Part shown: positions 45,983 to 54,913 of the stretch, one piece after another | Layout of the letters: the number at the start of each line of letters is the position of its first letter | Numbering within the stretch: position 1 is the stretch's first letter | NCBI RefSeq assembly: GCF_014243345.1 | Contig: NZ_JACLZF010000001.1 | Coordinates: forward strand, 1,848,682 to 1,912,681 | Direction: 5' to 3' | Length of the DNA stretch: 64,000 bases | From: Robiginitalea sp. SC105 | GTDB taxonomy: Bacteria; Bacteroidota; Bacteroidia; Flavobacteriales; Flavobacteriaceae | Program-made: the position numbers and the translations under genes | The notes under the pieces: generated by a model | Database searches by the model: none | What the model was told of the DNA's origin: nothing | The model's input: the letters and a program-made list of their open reading frames with translations, nothing else

Positions 45983-46702
45983 ATGATGGTAACCAGAAAA
46001 ACCGCGCGGAAATTCCGCCTGACGCACCGCTACCTCGGGATCTTCCTGGGGATACAATTCCTGATGTGGACCATGAGCGGGTTGTACTTCAGCTGGACGG
46101 ATATCGACGAAATTCACGGGGACCATTTCCTGAAGGAGGTACCCGTGGAAACCGAGTTTTCCGGGTTGCTCGGTACCGATAAGCTGGACATTGACCAGCC
46201 CATATCCAGCCTCCGGTTGCTGGATATCGGAGGGGAGCCCTTTTATTGGGTGAACGGGGCCCATTTGGTCCATGCCAGGACGGGAGTGAAAAAACAGGAG
46301 GTTTCGCAGGCAGAAGCCCTGCGGGTTTCTGAAAGGGAAATGAAAACCGGGCTCCGGGTTGCCGGGATCCGCAGGATCGACAGCGTCGGCCCGCACCATG
46401 AATACCGCGGACGCCCTTTGCCGGCTTATGAGATCAGTTATGTCACCCCGGAGAACCTGAAGGCCTACGTGGCCGTGCGCAATGGTGCCTTCCAGACCGT
46501 GCGCCACCGGGGCTGGCGTTGGTTCGATTTCCTGTGGATGACCCACACGATGGATTACCAGACCCGGGACGATTTCAATACGGGCCTGTTGCGGGCCTTC
46601 TCCCTACTGGGCCTGGTCACGGTGCTGAGCGGGTTCGCCCTTTGGTTTATCAGTTCGCCGACCCTCAGGAAGTGCATTCGACTATTAAAATTTAACAAAT
46701 GA
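45983..46702 (+). CDS. PepSY domain membrane protein
   Basis: A 239-residue protein with an N-terminal membrane helix (LGIFLGIQFLMWTMSGLYF), a periplasmic domain of about 150 residues resembling PepSY, and a C-terminal helix (LLGLVTVLSGFALWF). Such PepSY-associated TM proteins often serve as electron-transfer or regulatory membrane partners in metal loci, with conserved histidines such as FRLTHRYLG and FLWMTHTMDY that could bind haem or metal. It lies 4 bases after the ATPase gene and overlaps the CusB gene by ATGA. Its role is inferred from the locus. Confidence 0.8.
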   Translation: MMVTRKTARKFRLTHRYLGIFLGIQFLMWTMSGLYFSWTDIDEIHGDHFLKEVPVETEFSGLLGTDKLDIDQPISSLRLLDIGGEPFYWVNGAHLVHARTGVKKQEVSQAEALRVSEREMKTGLRVAGIRRIDSVGPHHEYRGRPLPAYEISYVTPENLKAYVAVRNGAFQTVRHRGWRWFDFLWMTHTMDYQTRDDFNTGLLRAFSLLGLVTVLSGFALWFISSPTLRKCIRLLKFNK

Positions 46703-48426
46703 CTACGATGAAAAAAACAATCTTTGTAATCGGCGGCGCCCTGCTGGCAGGCCTCCTGCTGGGGTATTTTATTTTTTCAGGGACCCCGGAAGGACCTGTG
46801 GTACCCGGGAATCACGAACATGGGGAAGCGGCAGGGGTTGAAATGTGGACCTGTTCCATGCACCCCCAGATCATGCAGCCCGAACCGGGCAATTGCCCCA
46901 TTTGCGGCATGGAACTGATCCCGGCCGGTAGCAGCGCGGACGGGCTGGCACCGGGACAGCTCCGCATGTCGGAGAATGCCCTTGCCCTTGCCGATGTGCA
47001 AACAACCCGGCTGGGTACCGGGCAAGCGGTGAACCGTACCCTCCGGCTTTCGGGGACCATCGAGCCCAACGAAAAGAAAATTGCCACGCAGTCCGCTTAT
47101 TTCGACGGCCGGATTGAAACCCTCTCGGTCAATTTTGAGGGCGAGGCGGTCCGGAAGGGGCAACGGCTGGCAACCCTCTATGCCCCGGAACTGGTGGCTG
47201 CCCAGCAGGAATTGCTCACCGCTTCCGGGATGAAGGAGACCCAACCCGACCTGTACCGGGCGGTACGCAAAAAGCTCGACCTCTGGAAGCTCTCTGAGGC
47301 GCAGATCCGTGAAATTGAAGCTTCGGGAAAGGTGCAGGAGTACTTTCCCGTCTTTTCGGATGTATCCGGCACCGTTTCGGAAATCAAGGTGGCTGCCGGG
47401 GACTATGTGCAGAAAGGGGCTCCCCTGTTCCGCATTGCCGACCTGGGGACGGTCTGGGCGGAATTCGACGCCTTTGAAAACCAGCTTTCCATCCTTGAAG
47501 AAGGCCAGCTGGTGACCATACGGGCAGCTGCCGTTGGAGGCAAGGAATACAAGGCCCCCATTGACTTTATCAGCCCGGTCCTCAATGCCACTACCCGGAC
47601 GGCGGTCGTTCGCGCTGTCATAGACAACGCGGGCGGGGCACTCAAACCGGGGATGTTTGTCACCGCCGAGCTCGAGGTTGCCGCGGACGCTGCCGAAAGC
47701 GGCCTGGTCGTCCCCCGGAGTGCGGTGCTCTGGACGGGTGAAAGGTCCGTGGTCTATGTCAAACCCGATCCTGCAACCCCTGTATTCGAACTCCGGGAGG
47801 TGCAACTCGGTGCAGCGGTACCCGGCGGATACCGCATCCAGCAGGGGCTGCAAAACGGGGAGGAAGTAGTCACCAACGGGGCCTTTACACTGGATGCCGC
47901 GGCCCAGTTGCAGGGGAAGAAATCCATGATGAACCCAACCAGTGACGGGAAGCAGGCTCAATTGCACGACCATGGGGCAGGGGGACAGCAGGTCCCTGCA
48001 GCCAACCCCGTGAAACTGACCGATGCCCAGCAGGCACTTTTGCGGGAAGTGATCGGGCCCTACCTGCAGCTTAAGGATGCGTTGGTTGCTTCCGAAGCGG
48101 AAAGGGCGGGCGAGCTGGCCGCTTCGGCATCGAAACTCCTCGGATCTGCCTCCGGTGGCGGACTGGAAGCCCTGGCATTGGATTTCCGGGCCCTGGCCTC
48201 GGCAACGGGCATAGGGGAAAAACGGGATGCCTTTATCGGGCTTTCCGGGAAGATGATCGGCCTGGCCCGGCAGGTATCCGACCTCCCCGGCACCTTTTAC
48301 ATTCAGTATTGCCCCATGGCCAACAGCAACCAGGGGGCCTACTGGATCAGTTCTGATGAAGCCATCCGCAACCCCTATTACGGGGATGCCATGCTCACCT
48401 GCGGAGAAGTGCGGGAAACCCTGTAG
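46699..48426 (+). CDS. cusB: CusB-type periplasmic adaptor with HMBD and C-terminal DUF3347
   Basis: A 575-residue RND adaptor. After an N-terminal anchor helix comes a heavy-metal-binding domain (WTCSMHPQI...CPICGMEL, residues about 50-75). A standard membrane-fusion core follows: barrel-sandwich hybrid, helical hairpin around LVAAQQELLTASG, and beta-barrel. From about residue 440 a DUF3347 domain is fused on (YLQLKDALVAS, QYCPMANSN, IRNPYYGDAMLTCG), matching the free lipoprotein at 42884. The ATGA overlap with the PepSY gene couples translation. It would collect Cu(I) or Ag(I) for CusA. The fused metal-binding tail is common in Bacteroidetes but absent from E. coli CusB. Confidence 0.92.
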   Translation: MTTMKKTIFVIGGALLAGLLLGYFIFSGTPEGPVVPGNHEHGEAAGVEMWTCSMHPQIMQPEPGNCPICGMELIPAGSSADGLAPGQLRMSENALALADVQTTRLGTGQAVNRTLRLSGTIEPNEKKIATQSAYFDGRIETLSVNFEGEAVRKGQRLATLYAPELVAAQQELLTASGMKETQPDLYRAVRKKLDLWKLSEAQIREIEASGKVQEYFPVFSDVSGTVSEIKVAAGDYVQKGAPLFRIADLGTVWAEFDAFENQLSILEEGQLVTIRAAAVGGKEYKAPIDFISPVLNATTRTAVVRAVIDNAGGALKPGMFVTAELEVAADAAESGLVVPRSAVLWTGERSVVYVKPDPATPVFELREVQLGAAVPGGYRIQQGLQNGEEVVTNGAFTLDAAAQLQGKKSMMNPTSDGKQAQLHDHGAGGQQVPAANPVKLTDAQQALLREVIGPYLQLKDALVASEAERAGELAASASKLLGSASGGGLEALALDFRALASATGIGEKRDAFIGLSGKMIGLARQVSDLPGTFYIQYCPMANSNQGAYWISSDEAIRNPYYGDAMLTCGEVRETL

Positions 48427-48460
48427 CGCGTATCCGGGCGGTATTGGTTATATTTCCACT

Positions 48461-50059
48461 ATGGAAAAGACGACTGCCCGTTCTATTTCATGGCTCCCAG
48501 TCCTGTGCCTTTTGGCGGGCGGGGGATGGCTGCTCACCGGTTGCGGGCAGGGGCAGGAGGCCCCACCTGTTGCCCCAAAGCCCAATATCATCTACATCCT
48601 TGCCGACGACCTGGGTTACGGGGACCTGGGCGCCTATGGGCAGCAGCGCATCGAAACACCAAACCTCGACCGCCTGGCTGCCTCGGGGATCCGTTTTACC
48701 CGGCATTATGCAGGGGCCCCGGTCTGCGCCCCTTCCCGGTATATGCTGCTGACCGGCAAACACAGCGGCCACAGTTATATCCGGGGCAATGACGAATGGG
48801 CGGACCGGGGCCCGGTCTGGGATTACCGGGCCATGGCACGCGACTCCACCCTGGAGGGACAGCGACCCCTGCCGGAAAGCGAAGTCCTGCTGCCGGAAAA
48901 GTTGCAGGAAGCCGGATACCGCACCGGTATGTTCGGCAAATGGGGCCTCGGGGCACCCCACACCAACTCCATTCCCACGGAGCGGGGCTTCGATTATTTC
49001 TACGGGTACAACTGCCAGCGGCAGGCGCACACCTACTACCCCCTCCACCTGTACGAAAACAATCGCAGGGTGCATCTTGAAAATGATACGATTGCGCCCC
49101 ACAGCGGGTTCGAACCCGGGGTAGCGCTACGGGACTACGGGAGGTTCGATCAACAGGACTATGCCCCGGACCTCATATTTGACGCCATGGACCGGTTTAT
49201 CCGCGAAGGAGACGGGAGCCCCATTTTTGTCTATTGGGCCACACCCATCCCCCACGTCCCCCTGCAGGCGCCCGAACGCTGGATTTCCTACTACCGGGAT
49301 AAATTCGGCCCCGAGCCGCCCTATGAATCCGGGCCGGACAGCGGGTATTTCCCCCAGGAATTTCCCAGGGCCGCCTATGCAGCCATGATTTCCTACCTGG
49401 ACGAGCAGGTAGGCCGCCTGCTGGACCGGTTGGCCGCTTCGGGGTTGCTGGAAAACACGCTGATCCTCTTCAGCAGCGATAACGGCCCTTCCTATGCGGG
49501 CGGCGCAGACCCGGATTGGTTTGACAGCGGCGGCCCCTTCCGGGAAACCTACGGGCGGGGAAAGGGTTTTGTTTACGAGGGGGGTATCCGCGTACCCCTC
49601 ATTGCGAGCTGGCCGGGCGCCATCGCCGCCGGACAGGTGACCGACCACCTTTCGGCCCAGTACGACCTCATGGCCACCCTCGCCGGGCTGGCTGGTTTTG
49701 AGGTTCCCTCCGAAGGGGACGGGATCAGTTTCCTGCCGACGCTGACCGGCCGGGGGACCCAGCAAAAGCACGACCAGCTCGTCTGGGCGTTCCCTGAATA
49801 CGGCGGGCAGCTGGCGCTCCGCTCCGGGCCCTGGAAAGTGGTCTTGCGGGAACTCAATAACCCGGCCGAAAACCCGGCCCCCGAGCTGTACAACCTGGAT
49901 GAAGACCCGGGCGAAGGCACCGACCTTTCGGAACGATTCCCGGAAATGCTGGACAGCCTGCTCGGGGTACTTGCGCAGGAATATGAGGTGCCGGAAATCG
50001 CCAAATTCAGGTTGACGGAATGGGAATCCCGCTTGGAGCAGGCAAACAGCCGGAATTAG
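48461..50059 (+). CDS. S1-family sulfatase, lipoprotein (arylsulfatase-like)
   Basis: A 532-residue sulfatase beginning at the ATG at 48461; the frame is open from 48356, inside cusB, but those residues are not protein-like. A lipobox LLTGC (Cys28) predicts a lipoprotein. The formylglycine Cys is Cys89 in CAPSR, and metal motifs are ILADDLGYGD and SSDNGPS. It belongs to the arylsulfatase-like branch and differs from both sulfatases in the carbohydrate region. It starts 34 bases after cusB and is probably not functionally part of the copper locus. The substrate is unknown. Confidence 0.9.
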   Translation: MEKTTARSISWLPVLCLLAGGGWLLTGCGQGQEAPPVAPKPNIIYILADDLGYGDLGAYGQQRIETPNLDRLAASGIRFTRHYAGAPVCAPSRYMLLTGKHSGHSYIRGNDEWADRGPVWDYRAMARDSTLEGQRPLPESEVLLPEKLQEAGYRTGMFGKWGLGAPHTNSIPTERGFDYFYGYNCQRQAHTYYPLHLYENNRRVHLENDTIAPHSGFEPGVALRDYGRFDQQDYAPDLIFDAMDRFIREGDGSPIFVYWATPIPHVPLQAPERWISYYRDKFGPEPPYESGPDSGYFPQEFPRAAYAAMISYLDEQVGRLLDRLAASGLLENTLILFSSDNGPSYAGGADPDWFDSGGPFRETYGRGKGFVYEGGIRVPLIASWPGAIAAGQVTDHLSAQYDLMATLAGLAGFEVPSEGDGISFLPTLTGRGTQQKHDQLVWAFPEYGGQLALRSGPWKVVLRELNNPAENPAPELYNLDEDPGEGTDLSERFPEMLDSLLGVLAQEYEVPEIAKFRLTEWESRLEQANSRN

Positions 50060-50144
50060 CGGGAAGGTTCCGGCAGGTATCCGAAGCAGCAGTGCCGGGT
50101 ACATGGAAGGCCTGTGTTTTACTTAAAACTTTTGATAACTTGGG

Positions 50145-50176
50145 TTGTAAGGAACAGGCTTAAAATCCTACTTTTG
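50145..50176 (+). promoter_or_regulatory. trxB promoter, Bacteroidetes type
   Basis: TTG at 50145-50147 and TACTTTTG (TAnnTTTG) at 50169-50176 are separated by 21 bases, matching the primary sigma-factor consensus of Bacteroidetes. The ATG of trxB is 24 bases downstream of the box. Confidence 0.7.
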
Positions 50177-50200
50177 CAGTTCAATTAATTGCCTTTTATT

Positions 50201-51172
50201 ATGTCCGAAAGCACTGAACGAATCAAAACCCTTATCCTGGGATCCGGCCCGGCCGGTTATACCGCAGCTATCTATGCGGCACGCGCAGATCTGAAGCCTG
50301 TCATGTATACCGGGATGGAGCCCGGGGGGCAGTTGACCACCACCACGGAAGTGGAAAATTTCCCCGGATATCCCGATGGGATAGACGGGCCCACCATGAT
50401 GGTCCAGCTGCAACAACAGGCCGAGCGATTCGGTACGGAGGTGCGTATCGGGATGGCCACGGCCGTGGAATTCAGCGACGAACCCGGCGGGATTCATCGG
50501 GTTACCATCGATGATACCACCGTGGTGGAAGCCGAAACCGTGATCATATCCACCGGGGCTTCGGCAAAATACCTGAATATCCCCAGCGAGCAGCGGTTGC
50601 GGGGAGGCGGGGTTTCCGCCTGTGCCGTTTGTGACGGTTTTTTCTATAAAGGGCAGGATGTGGCCATCGTCGGAGGCGGGGACACCGCCGCCGAGGAAGC
50701 CTCCTACCTGGCCAAAATCTGCAACAAGGTTACCATGCTGGTGCGCAAGGACCACCTGCGTGCCTCCAAGGCCATGCAGAACCGGGTGATGAACCTTGAA
50801 AATATCGATATCCGCTTCAATACGGAAGTGGATGAAGTGCTGGGGGACCAGGTAGTGGAAGGTTTGCGGATGGTAAACAACCAGACCGGGGAGAAGGAGG
50901 ACATCGCCATCACCGGTTTGTTCATCGCCATCGGGCACAAACCGAACACGGATATTTTCAAAGGGCAGCTGGATATGGACCAGACGGGCTATATCATCAC
51001 CAGGGGGAAATCCACCAAAACGAATAAACCCGGGGTCTTCGCCAGCGGGGACGTTCAGGACAAGGAGTACCGCCAGGCCGTTACGGCTGCGGGAACGGGT
51101 TGCATGGCTGCCCTGGATGCCGAGCGCTACCTTTCGGAAGTGGAAACCGGGGAGGAAGTAGGCCAGCAGTAA
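50201..51172 (+). CDS. trxB: thioredoxin-disulfide reductase
   Basis: A 323-residue NADPH-dependent flavoprotein that reduces thioredoxin. The FAD motif is LGSGPAGYTAAIYAARA, the redox pair is Cys141 and Cys144 in SACAVCDG, and the NADPH motif is GGGDTAAEEA. The C-terminal FAD segment is ASGDVQDKEYRQA. I use the ATG at 50201; a TTG at 50189 in the same frame would put the start too near the promoter. Size and motifs are standard for bacterial TrxB. The gene has its own promoter and ends at a terminator shared with the convergent small gene. Confidence 0.97.
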   Translation: MSESTERIKTLILGSGPAGYTAAIYAARADLKPVMYTGMEPGGQLTTTTEVENFPGYPDGIDGPTMMVQLQQQAERFGTEVRIGMATAVEFSDEPGGIHRVTIDDTTVVEAETVIISTGASAKYLNIPSEQRLRGGGVSACAVCDGFFYKGQDVAIVGGGDTAAEEASYLAKICNKVTMLVRKDHLRASKAMQNRVMNLENIDIRFNTEVDEVLGDQVVEGLRMVNNQTGEKEDIAITGLFIAIGHKPNTDIFKGQLDMDQTGYIITRGKSTKTNKPGVFASGDVQDKEYRQAVTAAGTGCMAALDAERYLSEVETGEEVGQQ

Positions 51173-51187
51173 CCGCTTGAAAAACTA

Positions 51188-51222
51188 AAATCCCGGAACA
51201 CCTTCAGGGCGCCCCGGGATTT
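51188..51222. terminator. bidirectional terminator between trxB and the secreted small protein gene
   Basis: AAATCCCGG (51188-51196) pairs perfectly with CCGGGATTT (51214-51222) around a 17-base loop. A-rich flanks on one side and T-rich ends on the other fit termination in both directions for two convergent genes. The T-run is short, so it is of moderate strength. Confidence 0.65.
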
Positions 51223-51254
51223 CCATCAGCTAATTCAAATACCTGATCTGCTGA

Positions 51255-51695
51255 TCAATCAATACGTTTGTAGTTTTCCGAGAATTCGGGGTTGCCTTCC
51301 TCGTCCAGGGTAACCTGGCTGTAGGTGTTATCACCCAGGATCAGCTGGAACCGGAATTCGGTGGGCCCCAGGGTTTCCATAAAGTAATGGTCGCCGTACT
51401 CGATGTTTTCGATCAACTCGTCCGTGGTGATGTGATAGGACCCAAAACCAAAGCGGCCGATGGTGTCATTCGGGTCCGTACGAGACCACATGACTTTCCC
51501 GTTGTAGTACATCTTTACCTGCCGATAGCCTTCCTGCAAATTTGCCGTGTCACATACATTGTCGGCGTAGTTGCAAAAACTCTCGAGTTCCCAGGTTCCC
51601 TGGAGGCTGTGCATGGACGCCGGCGGGCTGGTAGTCATCGAAATGGTGGTTACAAACAAGGCTAGGAGGGAAAAGATACCGAAGGATTTTTTCAT
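51255..51695 (-). CDS. small secreted protein, possibly lipocalin-like
   Basis: A 146-residue protein with a signal peptide (SFGIFSLLALFVTTISM). The start of the mature part, LQGTWELESF, resembles the opening strand of lipocalin-like beta-barrels such as DUF4488. Two Cys (CNYADNVCD) could form a disulfide. Length is right for one small barrel. I do not recognise a named family with certainty. It stands alone on the minus strand, convergent with trxB, and the 110 bases upstream are very AT-rich, probably holding its promoter. Confidence 0.6.
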   Translation of the reverse strand: MKKSFGIFSLLALFVTTISMTTSPPASMHSLQGTWELESFCNYADNVCDTANLQEGYRQVKMYYNGKVMWSRTDPNDTIGRFGFGSYHITTDELIENIEYGDHYFMETLGPTEFRFQLILGDNTYSQVTLDEEGNPEFSENYKRID

Positions 51696-51805
51696 GGCGA
51701 TAAAAAATTAGTGTCCTAATAAAGTGTTAAAAAGATACAATAATTTTTACTAAAGCCATATAAATGCAATATAATTTATAATGGGTTGAAAATTTTATTC
51801 CCAAA

Positions 51806-52873
51806 TTATTGCAGATCCTGGAATGCGCCCAGGATTTTGGCCAGGCTCCGGATATGTGCCTCTGAATGGCTGGCCGTCAGGACGATACGCCCCGGGGATT
51901 CCGGTTGCTCAGCGGCATAGCTGAAGTGGGTGGCCAGCACGTTATTGGATTCCAGAAAAGCCGCCAGGGCTGCCTTCCGGAAGAGGAAGACCGGAAAATG
52001 CGCCCCGCCCGTCACCCCCGGCAGGTCCCGCAACCACCCCGAAAACAAACGGACATTCGCCCAAAGCCTTTCGAATTGCTCCAGGTAGAGCCCGGAATCC
52101 AGGGCCGCACAAAACGTGGCCAGGGCGGCCGGGGGGGCAGGGCTCGCCCCGGCAAATGCGGGTTCCTGCCTCAGGGATTGGATCCGGGTTGAGGTCCCCA
52201 GGATCAGTCCGGCGGTAACCCCCAGGGCCTTGCCCATGGAGGCGCAGACCATCAGGTCCCGCACGGCCAGTCCCCTTAACTCCGGGAAAGATCCCCGTCC
52301 CCCGTCCCCCAGGACCCCTGTGCCATGCGAATCGTCCGCGATGAGGATTACATCGGTCAAATCCAGGGTTCTCAGCTTTTCGACTACAAACCGCGGCCCG
52401 TCGGAAAAATCGATGGTATCGGTGAACAGGACAGCCTGTTTGCCGCCCTGTTGCCGGATTTTCAGCAAATCCAGCTCCAGCGCTTCCCAACTGCTCGCCC
52501 TGCCGGAGCGGGCGGGCAGGAGCGCGGCGTGGCAATTCGGGCTGAAAAGGCAATGGTACCCATTCCCGGAAAATGCATCGGCCAGCAGGCGGCCGGCCAG
52601 GAACCCGGAAGATACCGTAATACAGGCTTCACTTCCGGTCCAGGCAGCCAGGGCTGCCTCAGTTTCCCCGTAAATGGCGGGTACCAGCTGCCCCTCCCGG
52701 GAGGCCCCCCAGTGGGTCCCCATTTCCCGGGTGAAACGGGTCATCAGTTCCTGAAAACCCTCATGGGATTGCACCCCCAGGTAGGAGGTGCCTCCAAAAT
52801 ACAGCCATTGGGCGCCATCGGAGCGGAATTCCGCCCCCGGGATCCTGGATACGCTGTGTGTTTTTTTCTCCAT
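51806..52873 (-). CDS. alpha-oxoamine-synthase-type PLP enzyme
   Basis: About 355 residues of fold-type I PLP enzyme resembling 8-amino-7-oxononanoate synthase. LYFGGTSYLG opens the domain, ADDSHGTG carries the Asp and His near PLP, and the lysine that binds PLP is in ASMGKALG. I prefer the ATG at 52873 (MEKKTHSVS); an ATG at 52903 adds ten residues. It is slightly shorter than typical BioF and no other biotin gene is near, so a different acyl-CoA/amino-acid condensation or an aminotransferase-like role is as likely. It follows the dipeptide epimerase gene on the same strand by 49 bases and is probably cotranscribed with it. Confidence 0.78.
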   Translation of the reverse strand: MEKKTHSVSRIPGAEFRSDGAQWLYFGGTSYLGVQSHEGFQELMTRFTREMGTHWGASREGQLVPAIYGETEAALAAWTGSEACITVSSGFLAGRLLADAFSGNGYHCLFSPNCHAALLPARSGRASSWEALELDLLKIRQQGGKQAVLFTDTIDFSDGPRFVVEKLRTLDLTDVILIADDSHGTGVLGDGGRGSFPELRGLAVRDLMVCASMGKALGVTAGLILGTSTRIQSLRQEPAFAGASPAPPAALATFCAALDSGLYLEQFERLWANVRLFSGWLRDLPGVTGGAHFPVFLFRKAALAAFLESNNVLATHFSYAAEQPESPGRIVLTASHSEAHIRSLAKILGAFQDLQ

Positions 52874-52922
52874 TTTCAAGGGGATTGGGCCGGTATGGGG
52901 CAACCGGATCCGGGATACCTCA

Positions 52923-53939
52923 TCATGCGTCGAGCAGGGTTACCCCGCATCCCCCGGTTTCAGGGAAAATGACGGATGCATCCTCCCGGATGACCACCCC
53001 CCGGGCAATGTCCCGGCGGAGCAGCATGGCGCCGTCCATGTCCACATAGTCCAGCTGGGGTAGCAACTGGGCGATGGCCGAAATGCCCACGGTGGATTCC
53101 GTCATGCAGCCCACCATGATTTTTAGCCCGAGCTCCCGCCCCCTTTGGATCATCCTCCGTGCCGGGGTAAGCCCGCCGCATTTGGTCAGTTTGATATTGA
53201 TGCCGTTGAAATGCAGGCCGCACGGGTCTACATCCGACTCCGTGATGCAACTCTCATCCGCGATTACAGGCAATACGCTGGAATGGGCCACGTATTCCAT
53301 CCCCTGCCAGTCTTCGGCAGGCAGCGGCTGTTCGATGAATTCCACCCCCAGCGGCTTCAGGGCCCGCGCATTTTCGAGCGTTTCCGCAACCGTCCAGGCG
53401 CAGTTGGCATCCACCCGGAATACCGCATCCGTATGTGCCCGCAATTCCCGGATCAGGGACACATCCCGGTCCGTGCCGAGCTTGACCTTGTATACCGGCC
53501 AGGGCCGCTCCTTCATTTTTTCTACCATCTTCTCGGGGGTATCCAGGCCAATGGTGTAGTTGGTTACCGGGAGGTTTTCCAGGCGGGTGCCCCAGAGGGC
53601 GTAAAGCGGTTTTCCCAGGCATTTCCCGTGGAGGTCGTTGCAAGCCATGTCCAGCGCACAGCGGGCAAAGTTGGACAGGTCCAGGCTTTCCAGCAACCGG
53701 AAAAATTCCGCGGGATCGGTGCCGCGGAAGGCTTCCAGCGGCTCCCGCGCACGTTCGATTTCGGCGGTCAGGGTGTCCAGGGTAACCCCGTAATACGGAT
53801 TGGAAGTGGCTTCCCCGTATCCCGTTTTTCCGCCGGAGGAGAGGCTTGCGATGAGTGTGGGCTGGGTATCGTAGCGTTCCCGGGATATCCCGAAGGTATG
53901 CGCCAGTTCCAGCTGGTAGCGTTGCAGCTTGAGTTTCAC
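52923..53939 (-). CDS. dipeptide epimerase, enolase superfamily
   Basis: About 338 residues. An enolase-superfamily protein of the muconate-lactonizing subgroup with the lysine pair VYKVKLG and INIKLTKCGG, and acidic metal ligands in DANCAW, EQPL and ADESC. This combination is typical of L-Ala-D/L-Glu or related dipeptide epimerases, used in recycling peptidoglycan peptides. I choose the GTG at 53939 (VKLKLQRY). An ATG at 54053 would run the protein through a terminator at 53980-54008. Dipeptide specificity varies widely in the family. It is followed by the oxoamine-synthase-type gene. Confidence 0.85.
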   Translation of the reverse strand: MKLKLQRYQLELAHTFGISRERYDTQPTLIASLSSGGKTGYGEATSNPYYGVTLDTLTAEIERAREPLEAFRGTDPAEFFRLLESLDLSNFARCALDMACNDLHGKCLGKPLYALWGTRLENLPVTNYTIGLDTPEKMVEKMKERPWPVYKVKLGTDRDVSLIRELRAHTDAVFRVDANCAWTVAETLENARALKPLGVEFIEQPLPAEDWQGMEYVAHSSVLPVIADESCITESDVDPCGLHFNGINIKLTKCGGLTPARRMIQRGRELGLKIMVGCMTESTVGISAIAQLLPQLDYVDMDGAMLLRRDIARGVVIREDASVIFPETGGCGVTLLDA

Positions 53940-53979
53940 GTCTGCCGATTTTTTTACCGAATGTAAGGAATAGCAGCAA

Positions 53980-54008
53980 AAAACCCCTGCGATTTTCACA
54001 GGGGTTTT
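53980..54008 (-). terminator. terminator after the head-GIN gene
   Basis: A perfect 10-bp stem AAAACCCCTG/CAGGGGTTTT (53980-53989 with 53999-54008) and a 9-base loop. It ends the upstream minus-strand gene and forms a T-run in that direction. It also rules out an early start for the epimerase gene. Confidence 0.8.
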
Positions 54009-54049
54009 AAGCAGGCGGTTCGTGTCCTGACTGATGATTGGTGATGGGA

Positions 54050-54772
54050 TCAATATTTATGAACGCTCCCCGATGCAGATTTTTTGGCCTGGACACTGGC
54101 ATCCCCGGTGTAGAGGATGTCGGCCCCGCTGCTTGCATCTGCCGTCAGGGATTCCGAGGCGTGGACGCGGATGTCGGCCCCGCTGCTCGCATTGGCATGG
54201 CATACCTTGACTTCCAGGTCCTGGGCTTTGATATCGGCCCCGCTGCTCGCGTCAGCATACAGCAGGTTGGCCCTGCCGCTGAGGCGGATATCGGCCCCGC
54301 TGCTGCAATCGGCCTCCACTTCGTCGGCCACCAGGGTGGCATCCAGGTCGGCTCCGCTGCTCGAATCCAGGCGGATCGCCCCCACTTCAAGGGTCCCCTG
54401 TGTTTGCAGGTCGCTGCCGCTGGAAGCGCTGAGTGCGGTGATTTCCGGCAGGCTGACATAGATGTTCTTGGTGGCCCGTCCGATGTTTTCAATCGCGTGG
54501 ATTTTCAGTTTCCCCTCGCGGATATCCGTACCGATCAGGTCGATTACGTTTTCGTCCGCTTCCACCCGGATTTCATAGTCGTCGCCCTGGGTCACAAAGA
54601 CATTCAGGCCCTCGGAGGCCGAAACGGAAGTGAAGTCGCCGGTAACGGTTCGGCCTTCTTCGACTACTACGCCATTGCCTTTTTTACCCGAGCCCCAGTT
54701 CATGTCCAGCATGCAGGATGATGCCAGCAGGGCCAGGATGAGTCCGATTGTTATTCTCGCTAGTGTTGCCAT
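54050..54772 (-). CDS. head-GIN (DUF2807) domain lipoprotein
   Basis: A 240-residue DUF2807 protein. The signal peptide has a lipobox (LLASSCM). The body opens with FTSVSASEGLNVFVTQGD and continues as a right-handed beta-helix, with repeated SSGADI/SSGADL/SSGSDL motifs about every 17-21 residues from residue 117 on. Each copy likely forms a turn. Bacteroidetes head-GIN proteins sit after PspC and PadR genes, as here, and are envelope-associated; the function is not known. It follows the PspC gene by 141 bases. Confidence 0.88.
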   Translation of the reverse strand: MATLARITIGLILALLASSCMLDMNWGSGKKGNGVVVEEGRTVTGDFTSVSASEGLNVFVTQGDDYEIRVEADENVIDLIGTDIREGKLKIHAIENIGRATKNIYVSLPEITALSASSGSDLQTQGTLEVGAIRLDSSSGADLDATLVADEVEADCSSGADIRLSGRANLLYADASSGADIKAQDLEVKVCHANASSGADIRVHASESLTADASSGADILYTGDASVQAKKSASGSVHKY

Positions 54773-54792
54773 GATATTCGATTTTTGATTGT

Positions 54793-54805
54793 GGGGGAAA
54801 CCCCC
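54793..54805 (-). promoter_or_regulatory. short G/C hairpin in the head-GIN leader
   Basis: GGGGG-AAA-CCCCC is a 5-bp stem with a 3-base loop, 20 bases before the head-GIN start codon. No clear T-run follows in the minus direction. It may stabilise or attenuate the message between the PspC and head-GIN genes. A standard promoter box was not seen in this 141-base gap. Confidence 0.35.
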
Positions 54806-54913
54806 GGTTTAACTTTTGGTTCTGGTTGTTTTTATTTTGTTTTCAAATTTGCGGCAGGGGCGGCTTTTGCACCAATCCTTCCTACCGAATTGTCGCGGAT
54901 GGGGGACGAACTG

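Noticed and set aside
50189-50200. TTG start for trxB at 50189
   Set aside because: It is only 12 bases from the -7 box, and the ATG at 50201 gives the normal N-terminus.
51806-52903. BioF of biotin synthesis
   Set aside because: The fold fits, but no bio gene is near and the protein is short. Only the family name is kept.
53940-54053. ATG start at 54053 for the dipeptide epimerase
   Set aside because: The extension crosses a strong terminator, and the family N-terminus begins at the GTG at 53939.
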